Shown: positions 1 to 7,622, counted from the stretch's first letter. The stretch is 19,175 nt of DNA from an uncultured Acetatifactor sp. (GCA_910584435.1 CAJUAP010000071.1:1-19175); one strand, 5' to 3'. Notes: generated from the letters alone by a model not told the origin. Made by a program: numbers and translations.

Positions 1-689
1 GGTACATGGAGGACGGCTCCTTTAATACGGAGGAGGAAGAAGAATTTACACTGCCTGAGGATGTACAGTCCGCAGACCATGACCGGCAAGCCGGCGAGGG
101 ACAATCTGCCGGTGAGGGGCAGGTTATCGGCCGGGGCCAATTCGTTGGCCGGGGCCAATTCATTGGCCTTGTGCACCCAATCGAATTATCGGAGGAATTA
201 TTGAAGACCTGGAAGGAGCAGCTGGAAGACTACGAAATTGTCCAGCCCATAGAGCAGCTTGAGAGGCCTGTGTATTACAGAACGGAGGAAGAAGGAAGTC
301 TGAAGGAGGTTGACAGGTTCGGAGGCATTATCGTCAACGACTTGTCCTTAAGCGGGAAAATGACGGCCCAGGGCTGGTACCGTGGTGAAACGGAAGACGG
401 AGGAGGTTTCTTCACATTCTATAGAGAAGATAAAGAACTGGGCCTGGGCGCTGTACTCTATTTCTCCGGTACTTATGTGGGAGGATTAAATGAGGACGTG
501 ACGGTATACGAGATTCGGTTCTTCAAGTCGGGCAATCTGTCCACATGGAGTTATGACAGTGAGGTTGAAACCAAGTCCTGCTTATTATCGGAGGTGCCGG
601 AGAGGTATTTCAGCGAGATTGTGCTGCAGGCAGCCAAGGCAACGGCTGCCGGCAGGGAAAGGGATGAAAACTGGAAGAAGAAAAGGTAG
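1..689 (+). CDS. DUF4132-family protein, C-terminal part (5'-truncated by window)
   Basis: The reading frame is open from the window edge (codon at 3-5 is Tyr), so this is the C-terminal ~229 residues of a longer gene, not a small protein starting at the ATG at 6. It aligns almost gap-free to the C-terminus of the next gene: both have YMEDGSFNTE, then GLVHPIELS, LKTWKEQLEDYEIVQPIEQL, VNDLSL, GWYRG.TEDGG, YREDKELGLGA and LSEVP.RYFSEIVLQ. The 'hP.eL..W...l.dyeI.QPi.QL.R.vY' pattern is typical of the DUF4132 family (E. coli MolR/YehI type); the biochemical role of that family is not established. Positions 90-161 hold four 18-nt units coding G-x-G-Q repeats just before GLVHPIE. No signal peptide can be judged. 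Confident as a DUF4132 paralog; function unknown. Confidence 0.85.
   Translation, partial: YMEDGSFNTEEEEEFTLPEDVQSADHDRQAGEGQSAGEGQVIGRGQFVGRGQFIGLVHPIELSEELLKTWKEQLEDYEIVQPIEQLERPVYYRTEEEGSLKEVDRFGGIIVNDLSLSGKMTAQGWYRGETEDGGGFFTFYREDKELGLGAVLYFSGTYVGGLNEDVTVYEIRFFKSGNLSTWSYDSEVETKSCLLSEVPERYFSEIVLQAAKATAAGRERDENWKKKR
90..161 (+). repeat. In-frame 18-nt tandem repeat (4 units)
   Basis: Four 18-nt units (90-107, 108-125, 126-143, 144-161) encode AGEGQS, AGEGQV, IGRGQF and VGRGQF, followed by IGLVHP. The last two units are nearly identical. The array falls between the acidic segment and the GLVHPIE motif of the DUF4132 C-terminus, the same place as a different 18-nt array in the next gene. Confidence 0.85.
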
Positions 690-699
690 CATCTATGGA

Positions 700-730
700 G
701 GGGCTGTTGGGAATACTTTTAAACGGCCCC
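700..730 (+). other. Intercistronic hairpin between the DUF4132 paralogs
   Basis: GGGGCTGTT (700-708) can pair with AACGGCCCC (722-730) over 9 bp with one G-U pair and a 13-nt loop. It lies 11 nt after the stop codon of the first paralog. The bases after it (ATTTGATAC) are a poor U-tract, so it is a weak terminator or a processing/stability hairpin. Confidence 0.4.
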
Positions 731-789
731 ATTTGATACAATATTGAGATAGAAGCGGCTTTAGATATTCATTTGGGAGGAATCGTAAG

Positions 790-3375
790 ATGGCAGGTTC
801 GGAATTATATAAAGGGAAGACCAGTCGTGAAGAACTCAGACATCAGTCTAAACTGATTGATATCTTTGTCCGTGGGGCAAACAATAATCAGTCTGCTGCG
901 GCCGCCGATGATATCAGAAAGTATTTAAGCGGTGAAGGGGGCATTGAGCATGTATATGCCTGTATGGATATTCTGAAGGAACATTCTTACTGGGCGTATG
1001 GCAATGTTATCCGGGGATTGGAAAGTTATCAGATGAATTACGGATGGGATGTTCTGATTGACCGCTGCAGTACATTGATGTTAGCAAGTAATGCATATTC
1101 TCTGTACCGCGATTTCATTGATGGTGAACGGAAGGTGAAGGAGGCCAAGGTTAAGAGAGTATTTGCCGCAGCGGATTCGGAGGGACTGAACCTTATAAAC
1201 CAGTTGGAGGGGTATGCGAATATTTATGCCGGTGGTTATGACAAGGCGTGGATGAAGGCATTTGAAGATGTGGCCAGGGAAATATTCAGAGCGTATTTTG
1301 CGGAAAGGCGGGAGGAAATGCTGGCTGCATTTAAAGAGGCAGGAAGCGTGGGCAGAAGTTTCGGCTTAAGTATTATGGCGGAGCATGCCCGGGAGAATAG
1401 GAAGATGATTCTAAGCTTCACCCAGGATTCGGCAAAGTCGGTGAAGGAGAGATTACTGGGTATTCTGTATGAGCAGAAGGGATGGGAGGAAGACATGATA
1501 GGGCTGCTCTCTTCAAAAAAGGCAGCGGAAAGAGAGCTGGCCGTCAGGGCGCTGGCAAAGTGGAGAGATGGGGTGCAGACGGAAGCTGCCAAAGGAGAGG
1601 TGCCTTCGGACACAGGAGAGGGAGGATTAGACAAAGGAACAGCGGCTTTGAACCAGGGAAATGCGGTTTCGGAGGAAGAAAAAGCAGCTTTGGCACAGAA
1701 ATATACACAGATACTGTCGCAGGCACTGGGAACGGAAAAGAATGTTAAGGTGAGAACAGTTTTGGAAGATGTGCTGCATATGAGTGCAGAGTCGGCCGGA
1801 GGCGGAGCTGTCACCCGGGATGAACTGATAAAAGAGCTTCATAAGGGCAATAAAAAGCGTTCTCTGGCATGGGCCTATGAGACCCCTTTCTCCGCTGTAC
1901 ACAAAAAAGACGGTACGGAAGCCGGGGAAGAGTACCTGCAGGCGATTTTTCTCTGTTATTGTTCTATGTCGCCCTGCGGCGTCAACCAGAGTGCGGCGGC
2001 CCTGGCAAGGGATCTGAATGAGAGGGAATTTGCGGTATATGTGAATGAACTGTTTGACAAATGGATGGAGGCGGGAGCGGAAGCTAAGAAGCGCTGGGTG
2101 CTTTATGCATCGGCAATCCATGGCGGCGATGATATTGTGAAGAAGATTTACCGCCAGATTCAGGAATGGCCCAGGGAGGCAAGGGGAGCCATTGCGTCAG
2201 AAGCAGTGCAGGCCCTGACTTTAAGTGCATCTCCCCAGGGGCTGCTGACTGTGGACGGGATTGCACGTAAATTTAAATACAGACAGATAAAAGAAGCAGC
2301 GGCAAAGGCACTGGAGTTTGCGGCTTCTCAGATGGGAATTACCACAGAGGAATTGGCGGACAGAATTGTGCCGAACCTTGGATTTAACGAGAATATGCAG
2401 CGCGTTTTCGACTACGGGGAGCGTAAGTTTACCGTTGCTATTACCACGGCCCTTGAGGCAGAGGTATTTGACGAGAATGGCAAGAAGCTGAAAAACCTGC
2501 CCGCTCCCGGCAAGAAGGATGATGCGGTGAAGGCAGCAGAGGCGTATGAGGAATTCAAACAGATGAAGAAGCAGATGAAGGCCACGGTATCCAGCCAGAA
2601 AATGCGTCTTGAGATGGCACTGTCCACAGAGCGTCAGTGGAGTGTGCGGGCGTGGAAGGAGCTGTTTGTGAAGAATCCCATTATGCACCAGTTTGCCATC
2701 GGTCTTATCTGGGGTGTGTACGAGGACAGGAAACTGGTGTCTTGTTTCCGGTATATGGAAGATGGATCTTTTAACACAGAGGATGAGGAAGAATTCATGC
2801 TGCCGGAGGCCGGCCGGGCCAGTACTATCGGCCAGGCCGGTACTATCGGCCAGGCCAGCACTATCGGCCTTGTGCACCCAATCGAGTTATCCGTGGATTC
2901 TCTGAAGACCTGGAAGGAGCAGCTGGAAGATTATGAAATTGTTCAGCCTATTGAACAGCTTGACCGGCAGGTATATTACAGAACGGCAGAGGAAGATAAT
3001 CAAAAAAAGCTTAAACGGTTCCATGGTGTGATTGTCAATGATTTGTCTTTGGGCGGAAAACTTACAGCCGAGGGCTGGTACCGCGGCAACACAGAAGACG
3101 GAGGAAATTTCAGCACTTATTACAGAGAGGATAAGGAACTTGGTTTAGGAGCGGAACTTTATTTCTCAGGTACTTTTGCGGGCGGTATGAATGTGGATGT
3201 GACAATTTATGAGATCAGTTTTTTTAAGGCGGACAGTTTGTCTGCACGGAGCTATAGTAAGGAGACGGAATGTCTGTTGTCGGAGGTGCCGGATCGGTAT
3301 TTCAGTGAAATCGTGCTGCAGATCGCCAAAGCAACAGCATCAGGCAGGGAAAAGGATGCGGCCGGCATGAAGTGA
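790..3375 (+). CDS. DUF4132-family HEAT-like repeat protein
   Basis: An 861-residue protein with GGAGG 9-10 nt before the ATG. Residues ~1-640 are helical, Ala/Lys/Glu-rich and have a HEAT/ARM-like look (for example SKKAAERELAVRALAKW, an alternation typical of helical repeats). Residues ~640-861 form the DUF4132 C-terminal region, with KNPIMHQFAIGLIWGVYED, RYMEDGSFNTE, GLVHPIELS, WKEQLEDYEIVQPIEQL and GWYRG.TEDGG. There is no signal peptide or membrane segment, so it is probably cytoplasmic. It is a tandem paralog of the preceding partial gene, 100 nt downstream of it. A Gly/Ala/Thr/Ile/Gln tandem repeat (2818-2871) sits before GLVHPIE. DUF4132 proteins are often found near MoxR ATPase/VWA genes in other bacteria, from general recollection; those would lie outside this window. 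Function not established. Confidence 0.88.
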   Translation: MAGSELYKGKTSREELRHQSKLIDIFVRGANNNQSAAAADDIRKYLSGEGGIEHVYACMDILKEHSYWAYGNVIRGLESYQMNYGWDVLIDRCSTLMLASNAYSLYRDFIDGERKVKEAKVKRVFAAADSEGLNLINQLEGYANIYAGGYDKAWMKAFEDVAREIFRAYFAERREEMLAAFKEAGSVGRSFGLSIMAEHARENRKMILSFTQDSAKSVKERLLGILYEQKGWEEDMIGLLSSKKAAERELAVRALAKWRDGVQTEAAKGEVPSDTGEGGLDKGTAALNQGNAVSEEEKAALAQKYTQILSQALGTEKNVKVRTVLEDVLHMSAESAGGGAVTRDELIKELHKGNKKRSLAWAYETPFSAVHKKDGTEAGEEYLQAIFLCYCSMSPCGVNQSAAALARDLNEREFAVYVNELFDKWMEAGAEAKKRWVLYASAIHGGDDIVKKIYRQIQEWPREARGAIASEAVQALTLSASPQGLLTVDGIARKFKYRQIKEAAAKALEFAASQMGITTEELADRIVPNLGFNENMQRVFDYGERKFTVAITTALEAEVFDENGKKLKNLPAPGKKDDAVKAAEAYEEFKQMKKQMKATVSSQKMRLEMALSTERQWSVRAWKELFVKNPIMHQFAIGLIWGVYEDRKLVSCFRYMEDGSFNTEDEEEFMLPEAGRASTIGQAGTIGQASTIGLVHPIELSVDSLKTWKEQLEDYEIVQPIEQLDRQVYYRTAEEDNQKKLKRFHGVIVNDLSLGGKLTAEGWYRGNTEDGGNFSTYYREDKELGLGAELYFSGTFAGGMNVDVTIYEISFFKADSLSARSYSKETECLLSEVPDRYFSEIVLQIAKATASGREKDAAGMK
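2818..2871 (+). repeat. In-frame 18-nt tandem repeat (3 units)
   Basis: Three 18-nt units (2818-2835, 2836-2853, 2854-2871) encode ASTIGQ, AGTIGQ and ASTIGL, running straight into the conserved VHPIE motif. The units differ from those at the same site in the upstream paralog, so the two arrays appear to have expanded independently or diverged quickly. Confidence 0.88.
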
Positions 3376-3421
3376 TTGTCATGCATGCCGCAGAACACGG
3401 ACAGCAGGAAAGGAGTCGGGA

Positions 3422-4678
3422 ATGGAGCCGATATTGATAGGAAGTGTTGATATTACCAGAGCCGGGAAAAATTGTAAGGTTATGCTGGGAGACATTAATT
3501 GTGACGGACGTATGGAGCTGGTATGCGTACAGGCAAACGGGGGGATAGATGCCCGTTACGTTCCATATGAGGTGACTTGTGTGACAGCATTTACACTGAC
3601 TGGGGAACTGCTTTGGCAGACAGGGACACCCGTGGAAGAACCGGGCGGTTTCGGGGCTGATTTTCCGGCGCAGGTTTTTGATATAGACGGGGATGGAAAA
3701 CCGGAGGTTCTGGCAGTGATGGATCAGAAATTCCGCATCCTTGACGGGGCCGACGGCAAGGTGAAGAAAGAGTATCTTCTGCCGGACGGAATGGCCCATG
3801 ACTGTATTGTGATAGCGAATCTGACCGGAAATCCCACGCCCAGAGAAGTGATTTTGAAGAACCGTTACCATGATATGTGGGCGATGGATGAGCATTTTCA
3901 TGTACTTTGGGAGCATCATGGCAATATCGGACATTTTCCGTTGGCTTGTGATATCAATGGGGATGGCAGAGATGAAGTAATGGCAGGTTATGATCTGCTT
4001 TCCGCAGACGGCAAGGTGATGTGGTCCTGTAAGGATCTGGAAGATCATGCGGACTGCCTCTGGGCAGGAGATGTCAATGGGGACGGAAAACCGGAATTGT
4101 GCGTGGGCGGCAGTGTCACATGTCTGTATGACGGAGACGGAAATGAGCTTTGGCGTTATGAGGGTTCCATAGAATCCCAGCATGTGGCGCTGGGTAAGTT
4201 CCTGCCGGATGCACCTGGGCTTCAGGTGGCAGGGCTGGACAGAATTATGCGAGGGGATGGGTATAAAGGACAGTGGAACGGCAGAGACGGTATGTTTCTG
4301 CTTGACAGCAGCGGAAGAGAGGTCTGGAAGGAGGACAGGAAGACTTCGGGATGGCTTACCATTGTGAATACTTATAGGAACTGGAATGGGGAAGGCCGGG
4401 ATTATATTCTTGCTTACCGCAGGGGCGGCGGAGTAAAGCCCACATTGTATAATTGGAAAATGGAACAAGTGGTGACATTTCCTGAGGACGGCTATGTGAT
4501 CAGCGGAGATTTGTTTGGGAGGAACTGCGAGGACGCGGTAATTTATGCAGACGGCAGGGTATGGATATATTCCGGCCAGGCATACGATTTATCCGTGGAA
4601 CCTTCAGGAAAGGCAATTCCGCAGACGGGGAAACTGTACCGCTCCACCTTGTATCCGGGATGTGTTTACGAAGTGTGA
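3422..4678 (+). CDS. FG-GAP/VCBS-repeat beta-propeller protein
   Basis: A 418-residue protein with AAAGGAG about 7 nt before its ATG, 46 nt after the DUF4132 gene and probably co-transcribed with it. It contains at least four Ca2+-loop-like Dx[DN]xDG motifs: DINCDG (24-29), DIDGDG (87-92), DINGDG (177-182) and DVNGDG (217-222), each followed by a hydrophobic strand ('xELxV', 'PEVLAV'). This is the pattern of FG-GAP/VCBS blades, as in the propeller of family-11 rhamnogalacturonan lyases and integrin-like proteins. Blade-like WELW/LLWQ/ELWRYEG strands recur. The N-terminus (MEPILIGSVDITRAG) is not a signal peptide and no membrane segment is visible, which is unusual because most such propellers are exported. 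A binding or scaffold role is plausible; no lyase catalytic residues can be assigned by eye. Confidence 0.82.
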   Translation: MEPILIGSVDITRAGKNCKVMLGDINCDGRMELVCVQANGGIDARYVPYEVTCVTAFTLTGELLWQTGTPVEEPGGFGADFPAQVFDIDGDGKPEVLAVMDQKFRILDGADGKVKKEYLLPDGMAHDCIVIANLTGNPTPREVILKNRYHDMWAMDEHFHVLWEHHGNIGHFPLACDINGDGRDEVMAGYDLLSADGKVMWSCKDLEDHADCLWAGDVNGDGKPELCVGGSVTCLYDGDGNELWRYEGSIESQHVALGKFLPDAPGLQVAGLDRIMRGDGYKGQWNGRDGMFLLDSSGREVWKEDRKTSGWLTIVNTYRNWNGEGRDYILAYRRGGGVKPTLYNWKMEQVVTFPEDGYVISGDLFGRNCEDAVIYADGRVWIYSGQAYDLSVEPSGKAIPQTGKLYRSTLYPGCVYEV

Positions 4679-4710
4679 TAAGTTTTTACTGTTTTTTGAT
4701 AACAAAGGTG

Positions 4711-4739
4711 TTGACATTTCCTGAATTTGGGACTATACT
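4711..4739 (+). promoter_or_regulatory. Sigma-A promoter for the rimP-nusA-infB operon
   Basis: TTGACA (4711-4716), a 17-bp spacer, and TATACT (4734-4739; 5 of 6 matches to TATAAT). It follows the stop of the propeller gene by 32 bp and is the only strong promoter seen before rimP. The expected transcription start is near 4746, giving a leader of about 180 nt before the rimP start. Confidence 0.88.
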
Positions 4740-4757
4740 TTTTATGTAAATGATGAT

Positions 4758-4787
4758 AGTAAGAGTGGCTTGCAAGCCACTCTTACT
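4758..4787 (+). promoter_or_regulatory. Perfect 30-nt palindrome in the operon leader
   Basis: The two arms are exactly complementary over 15 bases (4758-4772 with 4773-4787), centred on TTGCAA. As RNA it would form a 13-bp stem with a UGCA tetraloop starting about 12 nt into the transcript. No U-tract follows, so it is not a normal intrinsic terminator. It could be a repressor operator, an RNA-stabilising 5' hairpin, or part of an attenuator. Confidence 0.75.
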
Positions 4788-4926
4788 TGCATGTCAGAGT
4801 ATTTAGTGTAATGATGGAACTGGGAACAGCAGTTTTCGTTCTGTTATCCGGATGGATTTCAGGGGAAAATATCCGGAAAAAGGGATGACAGAGGGATGGC
4901 TGCAGAGCCGGAATAGGAGGCAGGGA

Positions 4927-5391
4927 ATGTCCCGCAGGGAAGAGTACGAAGAGAAGACGGAGAGATTATTGGAGCCCGTTGCGGAGGCAAACGGTGTATC
5001 TGTTTATGATGTGGAATATGTGAAAGAAGGCAGCAGTTATTATCTGCGCGCCTATATTGATAAACCGGGCGGTGTAACTATCCAGGACTGTGAAAATGTC
5101 AGCAGGGCATTGTCTGACGGATTGGACAGGGAGGATTTCATTCCCGATGCTTATATTTTGGAAGTCAGCAGCCCCGGCTTAGGGCGTACTTTGAAAAAGG
5201 ATAAGCATCTGCAGGCAAGTATTGGACAGGAAGTGGAGATTAAGCTTTTCAAACCCATTGACAAATGTAAGGATTTTGCAGGCGTATTGGATTGCTTTGA
5301 CATAGACAGCATTACTATTTTAGAGGGGAATACACACAGGACTTTTAAGCGTACAGATATTGCCGTGATTCGTCTGGCGCTTGACTTTTAA
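4927..5391 (+). CDS. rimP: Ribosome maturation factor RimP
   Basis: Needed for maturation of the 30S subunit. The protein is 154 residues from the chosen ATG (4927), the usual RimP length; AGGAGG at 4915-4920 sits 6 nt upstream. The frame is open to an ATG at 4852, but that would add 25 residues not seen in the family. Diagnostic segments are YDVEYVKEGSSYYLRAYID, GVTIQDCENVSRALS and the family hallmark LEVSSPGLGRTL, followed by the C-terminal Sm-like beta domain (VEIKLFKPI...FAGVLDCFD...). It is the first gene of the operon, ahead of nusA as in most bacteria. Cytoplasmic, ribosome-associated. Confidence 0.96.
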   Translation: MSRREEYEEKTERLLEPVAEANGVSVYDVEYVKEGSSYYLRAYIDKPGGVTIQDCENVSRALSDGLDREDFIPDAYILEVSSPGLGRTLKKDKHLQASIGQEVEIKLFKPIDKCKDFAGVLDCFDIDSITILEGNTHRTFKRTDIAVIRLALDF

Positions 5392-5393
5392 AC

Positions 5394-5517
5394 GTTACTT
5401 TGCGGTAACTTTAATCAGTGGATGACGTATACTGGCGATGATTGACATCTGCCATGCTGCCCGACCCACGAGCGAAAGACATTACGGAACCGGCGGCAGA
5501 TTTGACCGCTCGTGAGT
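5394..5517 (+). other. Structured rimP-nusA spacer
   Basis: The 166-nt gap between rimP and nusA holds a short hairpin (GTTAC 5394-5398 with GTAAC 5405-5409) and a longer-range inverted repeat (5464-5474 with 5507-5517, 10 of 11 positions paired, core CACGAGCG/CGCTCGTG, 32-nt loop). Neither is followed by a U-tract. No convincing promoter: the TTGACA at 5442-5447 has no -10 at the right distance. Confidence 0.5.
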
Positions 5518-5557
5518 ATAACTTAGAACAGGCCCAGAGCCGGGAATGGAGGAAATG

Positions 5558-6979
5558 ATGAACAAGGAATTGATGGAAGCACTTGATATTTTAGAAAGGG
5601 AGAAGGAAATCAGTAAGGAAACCTTATTTGAGGCCATTGAAAATTCACTGCTGACCGCATGCAAGAATCATTTTGGCAAGGCGGACAATGTGCATGTTGA
5701 AATAGACCGTGAAACCTGTGATTTCCTGGTATATGCGGAAAAAGAAGTTGTCCCCGCTGCAGATGATGTGGAAGATAACTGTCTGCAGATTTCCCTGGAA
5801 GATGCAAGAGAGCTTTCCACCAAGGCACAGATAGGCGATATGCTTCATGTAGAGATTAAGTCCAAAGAATTCGGCCGTATTGCTACACAGAATGCAAAAA
5901 ATGTAATCCTGCAGAAGATACGTGAGGAAGAGAGAAGCGTAATTTATAATCAGTATTTTGAAAAGGAAAAAGATATTATAACCGGTGTTGTACAGCGCTA
6001 TATAGGGAAAAATATCAGCATTAACCTGGGTAAGGCCGATGCCATGTTGAACGAGACCGAACAGGTAAAGGGAGAGGTGTTCAGACCTACAGAGCGAATC
6101 AAGGTATATATTCTGGAAGTAAAAAATACGCCCAAAGGGCCCCGGATTAATGTGAGCCGTACGCATCCGGAGCTGGTAAAGCGGTTGTTTGAATCCGAGG
6201 TGACGGAGATCAGGGACGGTACTGTGGAAATCAAGAGCATTGCCCGTGAGGCAGGGAGCAGAACCAAGATTGCGGTATGGAGCAATAATCCCAATGTAGA
6301 TGCGGTGGGAGCCTGTGTGGGTATGAACGGCGCCAGGGTGAATGCCATTGTGGAAGAGCTGCGAGGTGAGAAGATAGATATTGTAAACTGGGATGAAAAT
6401 CCCGGAAATCTGATTCAGAATGCTTTATCTCCGGCGAAAATCGTTGCGGTATTTGCTGATCCCGATGAGAAGACGGCTAAAGTTGTGGTGCCTGACTATC
6501 AATTATCTCTTGCAATCGGTAAAGAAGGACAGAATGCAAGACTTGCAGCCAGGCTGACCAATTATAAAATAGATATTAAGTCTGAGACCCAGGCCAAGGA
6601 TGCACCCGGTTTCCGATATGAGGATTATCTGGAAGACGATGATTATAGTGATGATGAGATGTATGAAGACTATAACGCACAGGAAGACGGCGAAACATAC
6701 GAAGAGCAGGAAGGCGGCGGAGTAGACGAAGACTATGAGGAGCATGAAGACAGCGAAACATACGAAGGCTACGAAGAGCAGGAAGGCGGCGGAGTAGACG
6801 AAGACTATGAGGAGCATGAAGACGGCGAAACATACGAAGACTACGAAGAACAGGAAGGCGGCGGAGTAGACGAAGACTATGAGGAGCATGAAGACGGCGA
6901 AACATACGAAGACTACGAAGAACAGGAAGGCGGCGGAGTAGACGAAGACTATAATGAGCAGGAAGACAGCGAAGTATAG
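5558..6979 (+). CDS. nusA: Transcription termination/antitermination factor NusA with repetitive acidic tail
   Basis: Binds RNA polymerase and nascent RNA and modulates pausing, termination and rRNA antitermination. The start at 5558 (MNKELMEALDILEREK) is preferred over ATGs at 5546 and 5555 because GGAGG (5548-5552) lies 5 nt before it; this gives 473 residues. Order: N-terminal polymerase-binding domain (~1-125); S1 domain (~137-200, IITGVVQRYIGKNISINLG); KH1 (~205-280, GxxG at 255-258, VGMNGARV); KH2 (~285-345, GxxG at 321-324, AIGKEGQNARLAARL). Residues ~350-473 are an Asp/Glu/Tyr/Gly-rich tail, which is not part of the conserved core. From residue 383 the tail is a 24-residue tandem repeat (three full units and a partial fourth). 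The amber stop lies at a position that is a Tyr codon in the other units (see findings). It is followed by ylxR in the same operon. Confidence 0.97.
   Translation: MNKELMEALDILEREKEISKETLFEAIENSLLTACKNHFGKADNVHVEIDRETCDFLVYAEKEVVPAADDVEDNCLQISLEDARELSTKAQIGDMLHVEIKSKEFGRIATQNAKNVILQKIREEERSVIYNQYFEKEKDIITGVVQRYIGKNISINLGKADAMLNETEQVKGEVFRPTERIKVYILEVKNTPKGPRINVSRTHPELVKRLFESEVTEIRDGTVEIKSIAREAGSRTKIAVWSNNPNVDAVGACVGMNGARVNAIVEELRGEKIDIVNWDENPGNLIQNALSPAKIVAVFADPDEKTAKVVVPDYQLSLAIGKEGQNARLAARLTNYKIDIKSETQAKDAPGFRYEDYLEDDDYSDDEMYEDYNAQEDGETYEEQEGGGVDEDYEEHEDSETYEGYEEQEGGGVDEDYEEHEDGETYEDYEEQEGGGVDEDYEEHEDGETYEDYEEQEGGGVDEDYNEQEDSEV
6704..6976 (+). repeat. 72-nt in-frame tandem repeat in the nusA tail
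   Basis: Units at 6704-6775, 6776-6847, 6848-6919 and a partial one at 6920-6976. Each encodes a 24-residue acidic block starting EQEGGGVDEDYEEHED and ending ETYE(G/D)YE. Units 2 and 3 are almost identical at the base level, which indicates recent expansion. Recognisable repeat sequence continues past the stop codon to 7012. Confidence 0.93.
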
Positions 6980-7023
6980 AAAGGTTACAGTGATCAGGAG
7001 GGGGATAAGGAGTAAGTGATTTT

Positions 7024-7296
7024 ATGGCGAAAAAAATTCCTTTGAGACAGTGTGTGGGCTGTGGTGAGATGAAGGGAAAGCGGGATATGATGCGAATCCT
7101 GAAAACACCTGAAAATGAGATATGTTTGGATGTAACAGGAAAAAAGAACGGAAGAGGCGCATATGTTTGTAAGAGCAGGGAATGTCTGCTGAAGGCCAGG
7201 AAGAACAAAGGTCTGGAGCGCTCCTTCAAGATGAGTATTCCGAGCGGGGTGTATGATACTTTGGAGGAGGAATTTGATAATCTTGAAGCAAAATAA
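7024..7296 (+). CDS. ylxR: YlxR family RNA-binding protein (RnpM, RNase P modulator)
   Basis: A 90-residue protein of the YlxR/DUF448 family. It begins MAKKIPLRQCVGCGE, with the family's R-x-C-x-x-C motif (R8, C10, C13), and has the conserved GRGAYVC block, then a basic LLKARKNKGLERSFK segment. In Bacillus subtilis the homolog has been linked to regulation of RNase P and named RnpM. AAGGAG at 7008-7013 lies about 10 nt upstream. It sits in the standard place between nusA and ylxQ; its end overlaps the start of ylxQ, suggesting translational coupling. Cytoplasmic. Confidence 0.95.
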   Translation: MAKKIPLRQCVGCGEMKGKRDMMRILKTPENEICLDVTGKKNGRGAYVCKSRECLLKARKNKGLERSFKMSIPSGVYDTLEEEFDNLEAK

Positions 7297-7591
7297 GATT
7301 TTATCCCTTTTGGGTATTGCAATGAAAGGACGTAATCTGCTCAGTGGAGAATTTCAGACCCTGGAGGCAGTCAAACAAGGCTCCGCCATGCTGGTAATCA
7401 TTGCAGAGGATGCGTCGGATCGTACCAGGAAATTATTTACCGATAAATGCTCTTTTTATAAAGTTCCTGTGATATGCTTTGGAACCAGAGAGGAACTGGG
7501 GAGGGCGATCGGAAAGGATTTGCGGTCATCGTTGGGCGTATGCGATGTGGGATTAGCGGATGCGATCATGAAACAACTGGAAGAGAAGTAA
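7283..7591 (+). CDS. ylxQ: L7Ae-family ribosomal/kink-turn RNA-binding protein YlxQ
   Basis: L7Ae/L30e/S12e/Gadd45 family, the YlxQ group that binds kink-turn RNA. Visible family features are LLGIAMKGRNLLSGEF, the SAMLVIIAEDAS strand, KCSFYKVPV, and the terminal ELGRAIGKDLRSSLGV...D.GLADAI segment. The homologous region begins at KQNKILSLLG, so I place the start at TTG 7283 (102 residues). TTG 7274 is an alternative with GGAGG (7263-7267) 6 nt upstream; the ATG at 7253 has no ribosome binding site. All options overlap the end of ylxR. The family assignment is firm; the exact start is not. Confidence 0.9.
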   Translation: MKQNKILSLLGIAMKGRNLLSGEFQTLEAVKQGSAMLVIIAEDASDRTRKLFTDKCSFYKVPVICFGTREELGRAIGKDLRSSLGVCDVGLADAIMKQLEEK

Positions 7592-7622
7592 AGCGCCGTT
7601 TAAGGCAGAAATGGAGGAAGGC

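Noticed and set aside
1236..1814. 192-codon minus-strand frame inside the DUF4132 gene
   Set aside because: Ser/Ala/Phe-rich shadow of Glu/Lys/Ala codons with no recognisable domain or start signals.
4852..4926. Upstream extension of rimP to the ATG at 4852
   Set aside because: No conserved residues, no good ribosome binding site, and it covers the strong AGGAGG used by the ATG at 4927.
5442..5470. Promoter at TTGACA before nusA
   Set aside because: The bases 16-18 nt downstream (around CCCACG) do not resemble a -10 box.
6503..6889. Minus-strand hydrophobic open frame opposite the nusA tail, resembling a membrane protein
   Set aside because: It is the antisense reading of Glu/Asp/Tyr codons in the repeat; the periodicity comes from nusA.
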